Source: Thiogranum longum (GTDB taxonomy: Bacteria > Pseudomonadota > Gammaproteobacteria > DSM-19610). From it: a stretch of DNA of 64,000 nt. Every line of letters starts with the position of its first letter. Position 1 is the stretch's first letter. A program made the translations under genes and the position numbers. Location of the stretch: contig NZ_SMFX01000001.1 in the NCBI RefSeq assembly GCF_004339085.1, positions 248,001 through 312,000 of the forward strand. Direction: 5' to 3'. The notes under the pieces are model-generated. The model was not told where the DNA came from. It searched no databases and saw only the letters and a list, made by a program, of their open reading frames with translations. Below are positions 1-9,300 of this stretch, one piece after another.

Positions 1-354
1 GGGAACATACTGGTCCGCTTCCATCTCTATCTGACTGTGGAGTTCGTCATCCGACAGGTTGTTCGGCATCGGAATCACCTTGGTGATCACCGAAGAGCCG
101 GCAACTGCGACTGCGGCGTTGCGGGTATGGGCGCCCGCGCGCTTCATCGCTCGCCGAACGGCCTCACCCACGGCTTCCACGTCGGTGATGTTCTTTTCGA
201 CGACAGAATTGGGCGGTAAGGGTTCGACCGCATAGCTTTCTACGCGGTAGCGGTTCCCGTTTCGGCTGAGTTCGAGTAATTTGACCGCGGATGAGCTGAT
301 ATCCAGCCCCACCACCGGCGGTTTTTTCCGTGTAAACAGTTGCGCGATCTGCAC
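1..354 (-). CDS. pilM: Type IV pilus assembly protein PilM (N-terminal part)
   Basis: Actin-like cytoplasmic ATPase of the type IV pilus inner-membrane platform, which in the family binds the PilN N-terminus. The minus strand reads 118 codons from a GTG at 354 and leaves the window still open. The N-terminus (MQIAQLFTRKKPPVVGLDIS, then SAVKLLELSR) shows the first phosphate-binding strand of the actin/FtsA fold, and later residues include VAVAGSSVITKVIPMP, as in PilM. An AGGGA ribosome site lies 7 bases before the GTG. It diverges from mrcA, the usual gammaproteobacterial order, so pilNOPQ should follow outside the window. Only the first third is visible. Confidence 0.9.
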   Translation of the reverse strand, partial: MQIAQLFTRKKPPVVGLDISSSAVKLLELSRNGNRYRVESYAVEPLPPNSVVEKNITDVEAVGEAVRRAMKRAGAHTRNAAVAVAGSSVITKVIPMPNNLSDDELHSQIEMEADQYVP

Positions 355-373
355 CGTTATTTCCCTTTAAATT

Positions 374-389
374 CACTGCAATTGCAGTG
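374..389. promoter_or_regulatory. 16-bp perfect palindrome in the pilM/mrcA divergent promoter region
   Basis: CACTGCAATTGCAGTG is a perfect inverted repeat 20 bases upstream of the pilM start, within the 193-base gap between pilM and mrcA. Its position suits an operator for a dimeric regulator. The protein that would bind it is not known, and no convincing -35/-10 pair was identified next to it. Confidence 0.35.
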
Positions 390-547
390 TATTGATACGG
401 TTATGGATTAGAGAGCAACACCAAATCATTGTCAATCAAGTGCTCTTTATCCTCTTGGGTTCGATTCAGAGTATCGGACGCTTTATACTGAAGTTTAGGA
501 ATCCTTTTGATTTTAATTTTGAACCCCATCACATCTCCGCCAAATAT

Positions 548-3052
548 ATGACACTTCATACCCGATTCTTGCGTTTTTTGCTTGCCTCAGTGTTCGCACT
601 CTCGACAGCAGTACTTATCGTCATTGTTGCTGCATTCTTTTATATATCACCCCAGTTGCCGCCCATTGAACGCCTCAAGGATGTCCAGTTACAGGTGCCG
701 CTGCGGGTTTATGCTCATACGGGGGAGCTGGTTGCAGAGTTCGGCGAGCAACATCGAGAGCCTGTACGCTATGAACAACTTCCCCAGGCCGTTATTGATG
801 CCATCCTGGCAACCGAGGATGATCGCTTCTTCCAGCACCCCGGTGTCGACTATCAGGGGCTGGTGCGTGCAGTGGTCAAATTAATCAGTACCGGTGAAAA
901 GCGTCAGGGTGGTAGTACCATCACCATGCAGGTGGCACGTAATTTTTTCCTGAGCAGCGAGAAGACTTACCTGCGCAAGCTGACTGAAATTTTTCTGGCG
1001 TTGAAAATCGAGCGCTACCTGAGCAAACAGGAGATTCTCGAACTTTACCTGAACAAGATTTATTTTGGTCATCGTGCCTACGGCATCGGTGCGGCGGCAC
1101 ATGTGTATTACGGTGTTGATATCGATCAGCTTACGATCCCGCAGATTGCCATGATTGCCGGTCTGCCGAAGGCTCCCTCGGCGAATAACCCGATCAGTAA
1201 TCCGAAGCGTGCGCTTGAGCGGCGGAACTATGTGCTCGGACGTATGTATTCGCTGGGTTTCCTCGACACGAACACCTACCGCGATGCGCTGGACGCCCTG
1301 GACAATGCCAGCCTGCACAAGGCGGCGGTGGAGCTGGAGGCCCCCTGGGTGGCCGAGATGGTGCGCAGCTACATGCTTGAACGTTATGGCGATGAGGCCT
1401 ACAGCGCCGGATACAATGTCCATACTACCCTGGATGCAGGGCGGCAGCGTGCGGCCAACGCCAGTGTGCGCAAGGCTCTGCTGGACTACGATCAGCGACA
1501 TGGTTATCGCGGTATTGTGCGCCATATAGAGCTGCCGGATGACTTTGACGATAAGCAGCTTGCCGTTGAATTGAAGGACATACGTCCCTACGGGCCACTA
1601 AAGCCGGCCCTGGTTCTCAAGGTCGAAGGTATGTCCGCACAGCTTGTCCTGCGGGATGGCAGCCCGATCGAGATTGGCGAGGAGGGTCTGGTCTGGGCCC
1701 GCCGCTATATTACCGTAAACCAGCGTGGCCCCAAACTCGAAAAGGCCAGCGAAGTCCTCGGGCGCGGTGATATTGTCTATGTCCAGCCGCTTGAGGAAGG
1801 CCGCTGGCGGCTGGCGCAGTTACCCAATGTATCGGGTGCGCTGGTGTCGGTCAGGCCCGGGGATGGCGCCTTGCAGGCCATGGTGGGTGGTTTTGATTTC
1901 TATCTCAGCAAGTTCAACCGGGCGGTACAGGCACAACGACAACCCGGCTCCAGTTTCAAGCCCTTCATCTATTCAGCCGCACTCAACAAGGGCTACACCG
2001 TGGCGAGCCTGTTTAACGATGCCCCGGTGGTATTTGATGACTCGTCGCTGGAAACTACCTGGCGGCCAGAAAACTACAGTGGCAAGTTTTATGGCCCGAC
2101 GCGCATGCGCGAGGCATTAACACGTTCACGCAACCTGGTCTCCATTCGCCTGTTGCGTGCCATCGGTCCGCGCTATGCGGCACGTTATGTACAACGTTTC
2201 GGTTTCCGGCCGGATCAGATTCCCAGGGATCTTTCTCTCGCGCTCGGCAGTGGTAACGCGACCCCTATGGAAATGGCGCGAGCCTACAGTGTCTGGGCCA
2301 ATGGCGGGTTTTACGTCGAGCCATTTTTTATCGAGGAAGTACGTGATGTAAACAACGAGACGTTGTTCCGTGCCCGTCCGGTGCTTACCTGCGATGATTG
2401 CAAACCTGATGAGGACGACGGAGAAGCCGACACTCTGGCGCAGGACGCTGCAGAGGAAACACCGAATGACAATCCGGCTGTAGAAGATACCGGCACTGCA
2501 GCCGAAGTTGCCGAGGACGGGCTTTCACAGGCCGTCGAAGAGCCCGAACCGGTTTACGCGGAGCGGGTAGTCGATGCGGCAAACGTCTACCTGATGAGTT
2601 CGATGATGCAGGATGTAGTTCGTCGTGGAACCGGGCGCCGGGCCATGGCGCTGGGTCGCAATGACCTTGCCGGTAAGACCGGGACCACCAACGACCAGCG
2701 TGATGCCTGGTTCTGCGGCTTTAATACACAACTGGTAACAACGGTGTGGGTGGGGTATGACCGGGTACAACAGCTGGGTAATGGAGAGACCGGCAGCCGT
2801 GCCGCGTTACCGATGTGGATGTCGTATATGGGTGAAGCTCTGAAGGGTGTACCTGAATCGGTGCTGCAGCCGCCGCCTGGCCTGATTACAGTGCGTATCG
2901 ACCCCAAGACCGGCCTGCGCATGCCGCCCGGACAGAGCGGCGGGATCTTCGAAATCTTCCGTCCCGAGTATGCGCCTCGCCAGTATAGCCAGCCGGCAGG
3001 AGCCGGTGGGTCGGGTGAGTCGTCAGGAACTTCGGCTGAGCCGCTCTTCTGA
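548..3052 (+). CDS. mrcA: Penicillin-binding protein 1A (bifunctional peptidoglycan synthase)
   Basis: Class A PBP that polymerises lipid II glycan strands and cross-links stem peptides at the inner membrane. The ATG at 548 gives 834 residues starting MTLHTRFLRFLL with an N-terminal membrane anchor (about 6-34); the frame is open further upstream (TTG at 392), but that extension does not look like the family. Glycosyltransferase GT51: EDDRFFQHPG with E90, then RQGGSTITMQ and ILELYLNKIYFG. Transpeptidase: SSFK with S468, SRN at 527-529, KTGTT at 710-714. An acidic insertion (about 615-670, starting CDDC and rich in Glu/Asp) lies between SRN and KTG. Length is typical for PBP1A. Confidence 0.95.
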   Translation: MTLHTRFLRFLLASVFALSTAVLIVIVAAFFYISPQLPPIERLKDVQLQVPLRVYAHTGELVAEFGEQHREPVRYEQLPQAVIDAILATEDDRFFQHPGVDYQGLVRAVVKLISTGEKRQGGSTITMQVARNFFLSSEKTYLRKLTEIFLALKIERYLSKQEILELYLNKIYFGHRAYGIGAAAHVYYGVDIDQLTIPQIAMIAGLPKAPSANNPISNPKRALERRNYVLGRMYSLGFLDTNTYRDALDALDNASLHKAAVELEAPWVAEMVRSYMLERYGDEAYSAGYNVHTTLDAGRQRAANASVRKALLDYDQRHGYRGIVRHIELPDDFDDKQLAVELKDIRPYGPLKPALVLKVEGMSAQLVLRDGSPIEIGEEGLVWARRYITVNQRGPKLEKASEVLGRGDIVYVQPLEEGRWRLAQLPNVSGALVSVRPGDGALQAMVGGFDFYLSKFNRAVQAQRQPGSSFKPFIYSAALNKGYTVASLFNDAPVVFDDSSLETTWRPENYSGKFYGPTRMREALTRSRNLVSIRLLRAIGPRYAARYVQRFGFRPDQIPRDLSLALGSGNATPMEMARAYSVWANGGFYVEPFFIEEVRDVNNETLFRARPVLTCDDCKPDEDDGEADTLAQDAAEETPNDNPAVEDTGTAAEVAEDGLSQAVEEPEPVYAERVVDAANVYLMSSMMQDVVRRGTGRRAMALGRNDLAGKTGTTNDQRDAWFCGFNTQLVTTVWVGYDRVQQLGNGETGSRAALPMWMSYMGEALKGVPESVLQPPPGLITVRIDPKTGLRMPPGQSGGIFEIFRPEYAPRQYSQPAGAGGSGESSGTSAEPLF

Positions 3053-3054
3053 GT

Positions 3055-3672
3055 ATGGCGCGAGCAGCATCTTCAGGCAAAAGCATGCAAATGCGGGCAC
3101 GTATTGCGCAGGAAGCCGCGCGTCTGATGGCAGAACAGGGCATTACCGATTTCTACGTGGCCAAGCGCAAGGCGGCGCGCCATCTCGGTGCGCCGGATAC
3201 GCGTAACATGCCGCGTAACGCCGAAGTGGAGGAGGCACTGGCATCGTACCATCGCCTGTTCCATGCAAGTGAACAGGCAGAGCACCTTGCGGAGCTGCGC
3301 ACCAGTGCAACCCAGGCGATGCGCTTTCTGGAAGACTTCAGCCCGCGGCTGGTCGGTTCGGTGCTGAGTGGCACGGCCGGGCCGCATTCGGATATCAACC
3401 TGCACCTGTTTGCCGATACAGCGGAACAGGTTGCCATGTTTCTGATGGAGCAGAATATTCCCTACGACAGCAAACTGAAGCGTTTCAGGCTGGGCGGAGA
3501 TGAAACGCAGGAATTTCCGGTATTCGGTTTTCGGGCCGGAGAGCACCCGGTCGAACTGACGGTGTTCCCGAGTGAAGGGAGACGGGAAGCGCCGCGCAGC
3601 CCGGTCGATGGAAAACCGATGCGCCGTGCTTCACTCACGGATGTCGAGTTTTTGCTTAACGAGGCGAAGTAA
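3055..3672 (+). CDS. Nucleotidyltransferase-fold protein of unknown role
   Basis: A 205-residue protein starting 2 bases after the mrcA stop and ending 5 bases before purT, so probably co-transcribed with both. The N-terminal half is basic and helical. Residues 101-116 read [16 protein letters not shown], the GSx3G...SDxDL signature of the DNA polymerase beta-like nucleotidyltransferase fold. The second metal-binding acid of the usual D-x-D pair is Asn here (D113-I-N115), which could weaken or abolish transfer activity. Similar small proteins sit beside purT in other gammaproteobacteria, as I recall, but no substrate is known. Cytoplasmic; no signal peptide or membrane segment. Confidence 0.6.
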   Translation: MARAASSGKSMQMRARIAQEAARLMAEQGITDFYVAKRKAARHLGAPDTRNMPRNAEVEEALASYHRLFHASEQAEHLAELRTSATQAMRFLEDFSPRLVGSVLSGTAGPHSDINLHLFADTAEQVAMFLMEQNIPYDSKLKRFRLGGDETQEFPVFGFRAGEHPVELTVFPSEGRREAPRSPVDGKPMRRASLTDVEFLLNEAK

Positions 3673-3677
3673 CGCAC

Positions 3678-4880
3678 ATGATAAAAATTGGTACCCCCTT
3701 ATCGGAAACGGCAACACGGGTGATGTTGCTTGGCAGTGGCGAACTTGGCAAGGAGGTAATTATTGCCCTGCAGCGACTTGGCGTTGAAGTAATCGCAGTG
3801 GATCGCTATGCCAATGCGCCGGGACACCAGGTGGCCCATCGGGCACATGTCATCGATATGACAGACGGCGCAGCACTGCGCGCACTGATTGAAAAAGAAC
3901 AGCCACACATTATTGTGCCGGAAATTGAAGCTATCGCCACTGACATACTGGCTGATATCGAACGTGACAGTGTTGCACGAATTATTCCCACAGCACGTGC
4001 TGTGCAGCTGACTATGAACCGTGAAGGTATACGTCGACTGGCTGCCGAGGAGCTTGGGTTGCCGACCTCGGACTATGCTTTTGCAGAAAGTCTCGATGAA
4101 CTGACGGCCGCCATTGATGGGGGTATCGGCTACCCCTGTATTATCAAGCCGGTCATGTCCTCCTCCGGCAAAGGGCAGTCGCTGGTGAAAGACAGACAAG
4201 CGCTGGCTCATGCCTGGGACTACGCAAAGTCCGGCGGGCGTGTCGATCGTGGACGGGTGATTGTTGAAGCGCTGGTGCATTTTGACTATGAAATTACCCT
4301 GTTAACGATACGGTCGGTCGGTGCATCCGGTGAGGTTGAAACAACCTTTTGCGCGCCGGTCGGCCATATCCAGAAGCAGGGCGATTATGTCGAGAGCTGG
4401 CAACCGCAAGCGATGAGTGACGTTGCACTTGAACGTGCCAGGGAAATAGCCAGCGCGGTAACAGACAGCCTGGGGGGCCTGGGCCTGTTTGGCGTGGAGT
4501 TGTTTATTTCCGCTGACGATGTCTTGTTCAGCGAAGTCAGCCCGCGACCACACGATACCGGCATGGTTACCATGATTACGCAATGGCAGAATGAATTCGA
4601 GTTGCACGCACGCGCGATTCTGGGCTTGCCGGTCGATGCGTCGTTGCGAAATGCCGGGGCAAGCGCCGTCATTTATGGTGGCATGGATGAGAAGGGTATT
4701 GTGTTCACCGGCCTTGATCAGGCGCTGGCAGTGCCAGGCACCGAGCTGCGCCTGTTCGGCAAACCAGAGGCCTTTCAGCGGCGGCGCATGGGAGTGGCAC
4801 TTGCCCGGGGTGATTCGGTCGGAGAAGCACGTGAACGCGCGAGTAAGTCTGCATCGCTGGTCAGGCCGCTGGCGCCCTAG
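3678..4880 (+). CDS. purT: Formate-dependent phosphoribosylglycinamide formyltransferase (GAR transformylase 2)
   Basis: ATP-grasp enzyme of purine synthesis that makes formyl-GAR from GAR, formate and ATP, bypassing the folate-dependent PurN step. The 400-residue length is near the 392 of E. coli PurT. The N-terminus ([20 protein letters not shown]) is the pre-ATP-grasp Rossmann-like domain; [15 protein letters not shown] is the ATP-grasp lysine and Gly/Ser loop; [16 protein letters not shown] is the metal-binding acidic segment. It follows the nucleotidyltransferase-like gene by 5 bases. It converges with the malic enzyme gene, leaving 13 bases between stops and no obvious terminator. Confidence 0.96.
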   Translation: MIKIGTPLSETATRVMLLGSGELGKEVIIALQRLGVEVIAVDRYANAPGHQVAHRAHVIDMTDGAALRALIEKEQPHIIVPEIEAIATDILADIERDSVARIIPTARAVQLTMNREGIRRLAAEELGLPTSDYAFAESLDELTAAIDGGIGYPCIIKPVMSSSGKGQSLVKDRQALAHAWDYAKSGGRVDRGRVIVEALVHFDYEITLLTIRSVGASGEVETTFCAPVGHIQKQGDYVESWQPQAMSDVALERAREIASAVTDSLGGLGLFGVELFISADDVLFSEVSPRPHDTGMVTMITQWQNEFELHARAILGLPVDASLRNAGASAVIYGGMDEKGIVFTGLDQALAVPGTELRLFGKPEAFQRRRMGVALARGDSVGEARERASKSASLVRPLAP

Positions 4881-4893
4881 CTTTCAGCCGTTG

Positions 4894-6150
4894 CTACAGG
4901 TGCGGTGCCGGCTTGTAGTGTTTGGGGAATCCGCAGCGCGCCACGCCTGAGTCAATCGCGGCCTGGGCCACGGCCGGCGGCACAAAATCCATCAGGCGCG
5001 GATCGAAAGGCTTGGGGATAATATAGTCCGGGCCAAACTCCATGTGGTCCTTGCGATAGGCTTCAAGAATTTCTGCCGGTACCGGTTCGTGTGTCAGGGC
5101 GCGCAGGCCTTCGACGGCTGCGATTTGCATGGCGTCATTGATGGCGCGTGCACGGACATCCAGTGCGCCACGGAAAATAAACGGAAACCCCAGAACGTTA
5201 TTGACCTGGTTGGGGTAGTCGCTGCGCCCGGTGGCCATAATGATGTCGTCACGTACCTTGTGCGCGAGTACCGGGCTGATCTCCGGGTCGGGGTTGGACA
5301 GGGCAAACACAATCGGTTTATCAGCCATACTGGCGAGCATGGCTTCTGTCACCAGGCCGGGACCGGATACGCCGATGAATACGTCGGCGCCGCGCATGGC
5401 ATCGGCCAGTGTTTTCCGTTCCGTGTCCACGGCAAACTCCTGCTTGTAGCGGTTCAGGTTACTACGCGAAGTGCTGAGAATACCTTTGCGATCAACCATG
5501 AAAATATTGTCTGCACGGGCGCCCAGTGCTTTCAGCAAACGCATGGACGCAATGCCGGCTGCACCTGCACCCAGGCATACGATGCGCGCATCCTTGAGTG
5601 CCTTGCCCTTGATTTCCAGGGCGTTGAGCAGGCCGGCGCAAATAATAATGGCAGTGCCATGCTGGTCGTCGTGGAAGACCGGGATATCAAGTTTTTCGAT
5701 CAGTGCCTGTTCGATTTCAAAGCAGCGCGGGGCGGCAATATCTTCGAGATTGATGCCACCAAAGCCACTGGCAATACGCGCCACAGTATTGATGAAGTCT
5801 TCGGTTTTTTCCGCCTCGACCTCAATGTCGTAGACATCGACATCAGCAAAGCGCTTGAACAATACGGCCTTGCCTTCCATCACCGGTTTACCGGCCAGTG
5901 CGCCGACATTGCCCAGCCCGAGGACAGCGGTTCCATCGGTGATAACCGCGACAAGGTTGCCCTTGCTGGTAAAGCGGAAGGCATCGTCAGGATTCTTTTC
6001 TATCGCACGAACCGGTTCTGCCACGCCGGGCGTGTAGGCCATCGACAGTTCCTGCTGGGTGGTACAAGGTTTGGTTACATGGGTGGCGATTTTCCCGGGT
6101 GTCGGGAATTCATGATAGTCGAGCGATTCTTTTTTCAGGTCATCAAACAT
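4894..6150 (-). CDS. maeB: Malic enzyme, short form without phosphotransacetylase domain
   Basis: Oxidatively decarboxylates malate to pyruvate and produces NADPH or NADH. 418 residues cover only the malic-enzyme core; E. coli MaeB (about 760) carries an added C-terminal phosphotransacetylase-like domain that is absent here. Seen: [10 protein letters not shown] with catalytic Y39, [11 protein letters not shown] with K94, the metal site FHDDQHGTA (D161-D162), and a Rossmann loop GAGAAGIA (194-201). The ATG at 6150 has GGAG 8 bases upstream. Cofactor preference (NAD or NADP) cannot be decided by eye, so the symbol is approximate. Confidence 0.9.
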   Translation of the reverse strand: MFDDLKKESLDYHEFPTPGKIATHVTKPCTTQQELSMAYTPGVAEPVRAIEKNPDDAFRFTSKGNLVAVITDGTAVLGLGNVGALAGKPVMEGKAVLFKRFADVDVYDIEVEAEKTEDFINTVARIASGFGGINLEDIAAPRCFEIEQALIEKLDIPVFHDDQHGTAIIICAGLLNALEIKGKALKDARIVCLGAGAAGIASMRLLKALGARADNIFMVDRKGILSTSRSNLNRYKQEFAVDTERKTLADAMRGADVFIGVSGPGLVTEAMLASMADKPIVFALSNPDPEISPVLAHKVRDDIIMATGRSDYPNQVNNVLGFPFIFRGALDVRARAINDAMQIAAVEGLRALTHEPVPAEILEAYRKDHMEFGPDYIIPKPFDPRLMDFVPPAVAQAAIDSGVARCGFPKHYKPAPHL

Positions 6151-6237
6151 GAAGGGGTCTCCGGGATTTCCGGTTTACGACAAATCTGCAACGGGTCATG
6201 GCGCTGCATGATAACAAGCTTGTGCCGCAACGGGTGA

Positions 6238-7713
6238 TTAACGGACGATTTTCAATCGTTGTCCCGCCACGGGTTCTCCGTCGGGAAAGAGGTTATTCAA
6301 CAGTCTCAGCTGTGCCTCCGCGTACTTTGGAATTGGCGATTGTCGCGCGAGTGTGGAGAAACGTATTCCAGGACTGGCAGTGATCAGCTTGATATGCAGT
6401 CCGCTGGCCAGCTGCTTTTCCTTTGCAGATAATCTGTGGAAGCTGCGTGCAATTTTCTGGAATAACGGGTCAAAGCGTGGCTGGTCTGTTTTCTCATGGC
6501 TCAGGCCGATGAACAGGTAGGCGTGTTTGTCAGCGTAGAGTACCGTCAGCCGCGTTATACGCTGCCCGAATTTGGTATTCAGCTCAGTCGTTGCCGTGTA
6601 GGCCCGTTGTCCTGCAATGGTGAGTTCGCGGCCATTGCGGAGGGTTTTAAAGCCTTTCTGTTGCAGGTAGCGGAATGGCGTCAGGGTGTCTTTCAGCGGT
6701 TCAACACGGATTTCCATATAGGCTTTCTGCTGCGGAGCCAGTGTGATCAGCCGATCCGGCAGGTTCTCGATTTTCCAGTCCTCTGGAAAGTTCAGACCAA
6801 AATCCAGCGGTTTGTGCAGAAAGCGCCCTTTAAGCACGACGCCGTTGTCTTCACTGTCGCCGAATGCCAGTCCATCCATGTAGTCCAGAAAACCCTCACG
6901 CGCAACGCGGGGCTTGCCACTGACCTTCAGGTGAGCCGCTTCGCCAACAACCTCTTGCAGGCGCTTGTCGTTTTTGGGATGGCTGGCGAAAACACCGTGG
7001 TAGCTGCGAGGTTCGCGTCCTTCTTCCCGGGCGCGCTGTTTTTCGAACAGTTCCTGGTTCTTGAGTACCCCGATGACTTCGATCATGGCCTGTGGGTCGT
7101 AGCCGGCGCGCGCCAGGTAGCGTGCGCCGAGCCGGTCCGCTTCCAGCTCGTGCTCCCGCCCATAACCGCTGAGCACAGCCTTGCCGGCCACGTTAAACAG
7201 GTCGCTACTGCCCTGCACACCAGTGGTGGCCTGCAAAATGGCGCCGGCCAGGCCGGTGACCGTGGCAGCACTTTGCTGGCGAACAGAATGGCGTGCCGTG
7301 ACATGACCGATTTCATGCCCCAGCACGGCGGCAAGTTCGGCTTCTGAATTAAGATAGGCCAGCAAGCCGCGGGTGATATAAATGTAGCCGCCGGGCAGGG
7401 CAAAGGCGTTGACTTCTTTGCTGTCCAGCAAGGTAAACTGGAAGCGCAACTGCGGGCGGTCACCGACGCGCGCCATTCGTTGACCGACCTGTTCAATATA
7501 GGCGGCCAGTTTCCGGTCCGGGTAAACCGGCATTTCTTTTGTGACCTGCTGGTGATATTTGCGGCCAAGGTTGATCTCATCGGCCTCCGACATCAGAACA
7601 AAGTCCTGCTTGCCGGTAACCGGGTTGGTCGCGCAGCCCTGTGGGCCGGCCAGCAGCGTGATTAGCAGAAAACAAAACGTCAGTGGATAGCGGAAATGGA
7701 AAATTTGTTTCAT
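6238..7713 (-). CDS. M48-family zinc metalloprotease, outer-membrane quality-control type lipoprotein
   Basis: 491 residues with a signal sequence ending in GPQGCATNP, giving a probable lipidated C27 (the lipobox is imperfect at -3). HEIGH at 133-137 supplies two zinc ligands and the catalytic Glu; HELEADRLG (about 188-196) supplies the third ligand. The first half matches BepA/LoiP-type periplasmic proteases that clear misassembled outer-membrane proteins. Unlike BepA, the C-terminal half has no obvious TPRs. It holds a globular segment (from about 300: FGLNFPEDWKIENLP) and a short basic C-terminal module (NNLFPDGEPVAGQRLKIV). Single gene; its start lies 82 bases from the thermonuclease stop. 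Confidence 0.88.
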   Translation of the reverse strand: MKQIFHFRYPLTFCFLLITLLAGPQGCATNPVTGKQDFVLMSEADEINLGRKYHQQVTKEMPVYPDRKLAAYIEQVGQRMARVGDRPQLRFQFTLLDSKEVNAFALPGGYIYITRGLLAYLNSEAELAAVLGHEIGHVTARHSVRQQSAATVTGLAGAILQATTGVQGSSDLFNVAGKAVLSGYGREHELEADRLGARYLARAGYDPQAMIEVIGVLKNQELFEKQRAREEGREPRSYHGVFASHPKNDKRLQEVVGEAAHLKVSGKPRVAREGFLDYMDGLAFGDSEDNGVVLKGRFLHKPLDFGLNFPEDWKIENLPDRLITLAPQQKAYMEIRVEPLKDTLTPFRYLQQKGFKTLRNGRELTIAGQRAYTATTELNTKFGQRITRLTVLYADKHAYLFIGLSHEKTDQPRFDPLFQKIARSFHRLSAKEKQLASGLHIKLITASPGIRFSTLARQSPIPKYAEAQLRLLNNLFPDGEPVAGQRLKIVR

Positions 7714-7795
7714 AGCTCCGGTTCATCTGGCCAGCAGGCGCGGGCTTGTCCGCGAACAGATATGGCGCGGAACCCGTTCGCGGTCGCCCCCGCGC

Positions 7796-8602
7796 CTACT
7801 GATCGCTTTTGGTGGGTTGCGAGGATAAGGTTAACATTGCCGGGTGATGCACGTTAACGCGCAATTTGCCGCGAACCCGGTACAGCCAGCCACGGACTTC
7901 CAGTGAGCGCCCCACCCATTCCGGCCCGGGTCCGTGCGGGAACCATGGCTGGTCTTCGTCAGCCAGTTTCAGTGTCAGGCGGTTATCCAGCGTGATCCAG
8001 GTGGCCCCTCCGCGACGGTTAACGCGCGTGACTTGTCCGCGTACTTGCCGGAACCCTGTGTCACGCAAGGTCAGTGTTTTTGCACGGTGTATTTTCCAGG
8101 CGGGGTGCCCCCAGACGCCACGGCCAGCCTTGTGCGCCACATTCTCTGCTACGGTGTAACAGTCCAGGTAACGGATATTGGGGGGTATGGCGATACTCCA
8201 GCCCAGCCCTTCACGCAGTAATTGCTCGGCAAGGCTCTGTTTGCGGGTATCCCATAGATTAGCCAGGTGACGCCCGTAGCGGTCTTTGCGATCTGCGCCA
8301 TACTGCAGCAGAACCTGGTTATCGCTGGCAAATACCAACTGGCGCAAGCGGTTGCGTGCACGGATAGCCAGCGCTTCAGGCGCTTTGCCATCACGTTCCA
8401 GTTCGGGTGTATTGATGCCAATGATGCGGATCTTGCGGTCATTGTCCAGCACCAGCGTGTCGCCATCGTGGACAAAACGGACATGTACGGTTTCGGCATT
8501 GGCAGGTGGGCTGCAATCCCGCGCCAGCGCGGAAGAGGTCCCGATAATGCCGGCGAGCACAAAAAAGGCGCCCGCGGGCGCCTCTTTTAACCAGTTCCGC
8601 AC
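7796..8602 (-). CDS. Secreted thermonuclease-family (SNase) protein
   Basis: 268 residues from the GTG at 8602. The reading frame continues upstream through rpmE, but this GTG has GAGG 6 bases ahead, overlapping the rpmE stop, and gives a clean signal peptide (MRNWLKEAPAGAFFVLAGII, cut after SSALA). The staphylococcal-nuclease domain follows: VHDGDTLVLDN, RIIGINTPE (Arg and Glu of the active site), DRKDRYGRHLANLW. A C-terminal OB-like segment (RQVRGQVTRVNRRGGATWIT) follows. Likely exported to the periplasm or medium to cut nucleic acid. Codons of the signal peptide form the intrinsic terminator after rpmE, so expression probably depends on readthrough. Confidence 0.85.
   Translation of the reverse strand: MRNWLKEAPAGAFFVLAGIIGTSSALARDCSPPANAETVHVRFVHDGDTLVLDNDRKIRIIGINTPELERDGKAPEALAIRARNRLRQLVFASDNQVLLQYGADRKDRYGRHLANLWDTRKQSLAEQLLREGLGWSIAIPPNIRYLDCYTVAENVAHKAGRGVWGHPAWKIHRAKTLTLRDTGFRQVRGQVTRVNRRGGATWITLDNRLTLKLADEDQPWFPHGPGPEWVGRSLEVRGWLYRVRGKLRVNVHHPAMLTLSSQPTKSDQ
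8561..8588 (-). terminator. Intrinsic terminator after rpmE, inside the thermonuclease signal-peptide codons
   Basis: On the minus strand an A-rich run leads into the perfect palindrome GGCGCCCGCGGGCGCC (8567-8582), followed at once by six T residues. This is a textbook rho-independent terminator 22 bases past the rpmE stop codon. It lies after the GTG start of the downstream nuclease gene and encodes its residues KEAPAGAFF. Confidence 0.85.
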
Positions 8603-8610
8603 GCGGAACC

Positions 8611-8820
8611 TCAGGATTTCTTCATGCCGTACTTGCGGCGGAAGCGATCCACACGGCCGCCAGTATCGACCATTTTCTGTTTGCCTGTGTAGAACGGGTG
8701 GCACTTGGAGCAGACTTCGATGTTCAGATCCTTGCCCACCGTGGAGCGGGTCTCGAAGCTGTTGCCGCAGCTACAGGTGACCTTGATATCGTCGTATGCC
8801 GGGTGGATGTCTGCTTTCAT
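8611..8820 (-). CDS. rpmE: Ribosomal protein bL31 (zinc-binding form)
   Basis: 69 residues, standard length for bL31 of the 50S subunit. The start [20 protein letters not shown] and the core [13 protein letters not shown] are typical. Four zinc-ligand cysteines are present (C16, C18, C37, C40), so this is the C+ form, which can store zinc and is swapped for a C- paralogue under zinc starvation in many bacteria. A strong hairpin terminator follows within the next gene. Confidence 0.97.
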   Translation of the reverse strand: MKADIHPAYDDIKVTCSCGNSFETRSTVGKDLNIEVCSKCHPFYTGKQKMVDTGGRVDRFRRKYGMKKS

Positions 8821-8928
8821 TTAACTCTGCCTCAGAAACCTGGCGGCGTATCCCGATCAATTGCGGGGCGCCTGCCGAAAGGCCGCGAATAATACGGTAA
8901 TCCCGGGCGGCAGACAAGTCCCGCCGGC

Positions 8929-9300
8929 TCAGGCCTGTGGCTGGCGGGTTTCGAACCTCAGAATATCCGCATTTGGCAGCGGGTCGGTATTTTCGATGCT
9001 CATGCGGTCCAGCGCTTCCTTCAGACCACCGGGGCCGGTCAGGGAGTCCCACATCATTTCACTCAATTTGATACAGGCAGCCATGGGAGAACCGGCGCGG
9101 TCACGTACCTGGTCGATTTTCCACTGCAGGCAGCGCATGCGCTGTTGCTTGTGCTCCGGCATGCGTGCAATCAGTTCCTCTATCGCCTGTTCGCGGCGGA
9201 GCTCAAAGGCCGCAGGATCAGTCTGTGCGAGCTCTGCCCAGTCATCGAAGTCGATGAGCGGCTTGCGGGATTCAGTCTGTTTTGATTGTAATTCTTGCAT
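8929..9300 (-). CDS. DUF3135 family protein
   Basis: A 123-residue cytoplasmic protein of unknown function. The segment PLIDFDDWAELAQTDPAAFE followed by IEELIARMPEHKQQRMRCLQWKIDQ is characteristic of DUF3135, a small gammaproteobacterial family. Charged and helical, with no signal or membrane segment. The ATG at 9300 has a strong GGAGG ribosome site 6 bases upstream. It precedes rpmE on the same strand with a 108-base gap, so it may or may not share a transcript. Confidence 0.7.
   Translation of the reverse strand: MQELQSKQTESRKPLIDFDDWAELAQTDPAAFELRREQAIEELIARMPEHKQQRMRCLQWKIDQVRDRAGSPMAACIKLSEMMWDSLTGPGGLKEALDRMSIENTDPLPNADILRFETRQPQA

Noticed and set aside
392-547. Upstream extension of mrcA from a TTG
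   Set aside because: The extra 52 residues are unlike PBP1A; the ATG at 548 gives the normal N-terminal anchor.
5044-6237. 397-codon open frame on the plus strand opposite the malic enzyme
   Set aside because: Composition (many Cys, His, Gly) and lack of any family resemblance show it is a shadow of the well-supported minus-strand gene.
6496-7347. 283-codon plus-strand frame opposite the M48 protease
   Set aside because: Antisense shadow; the minus strand carries HEIGH and other clear motifs.
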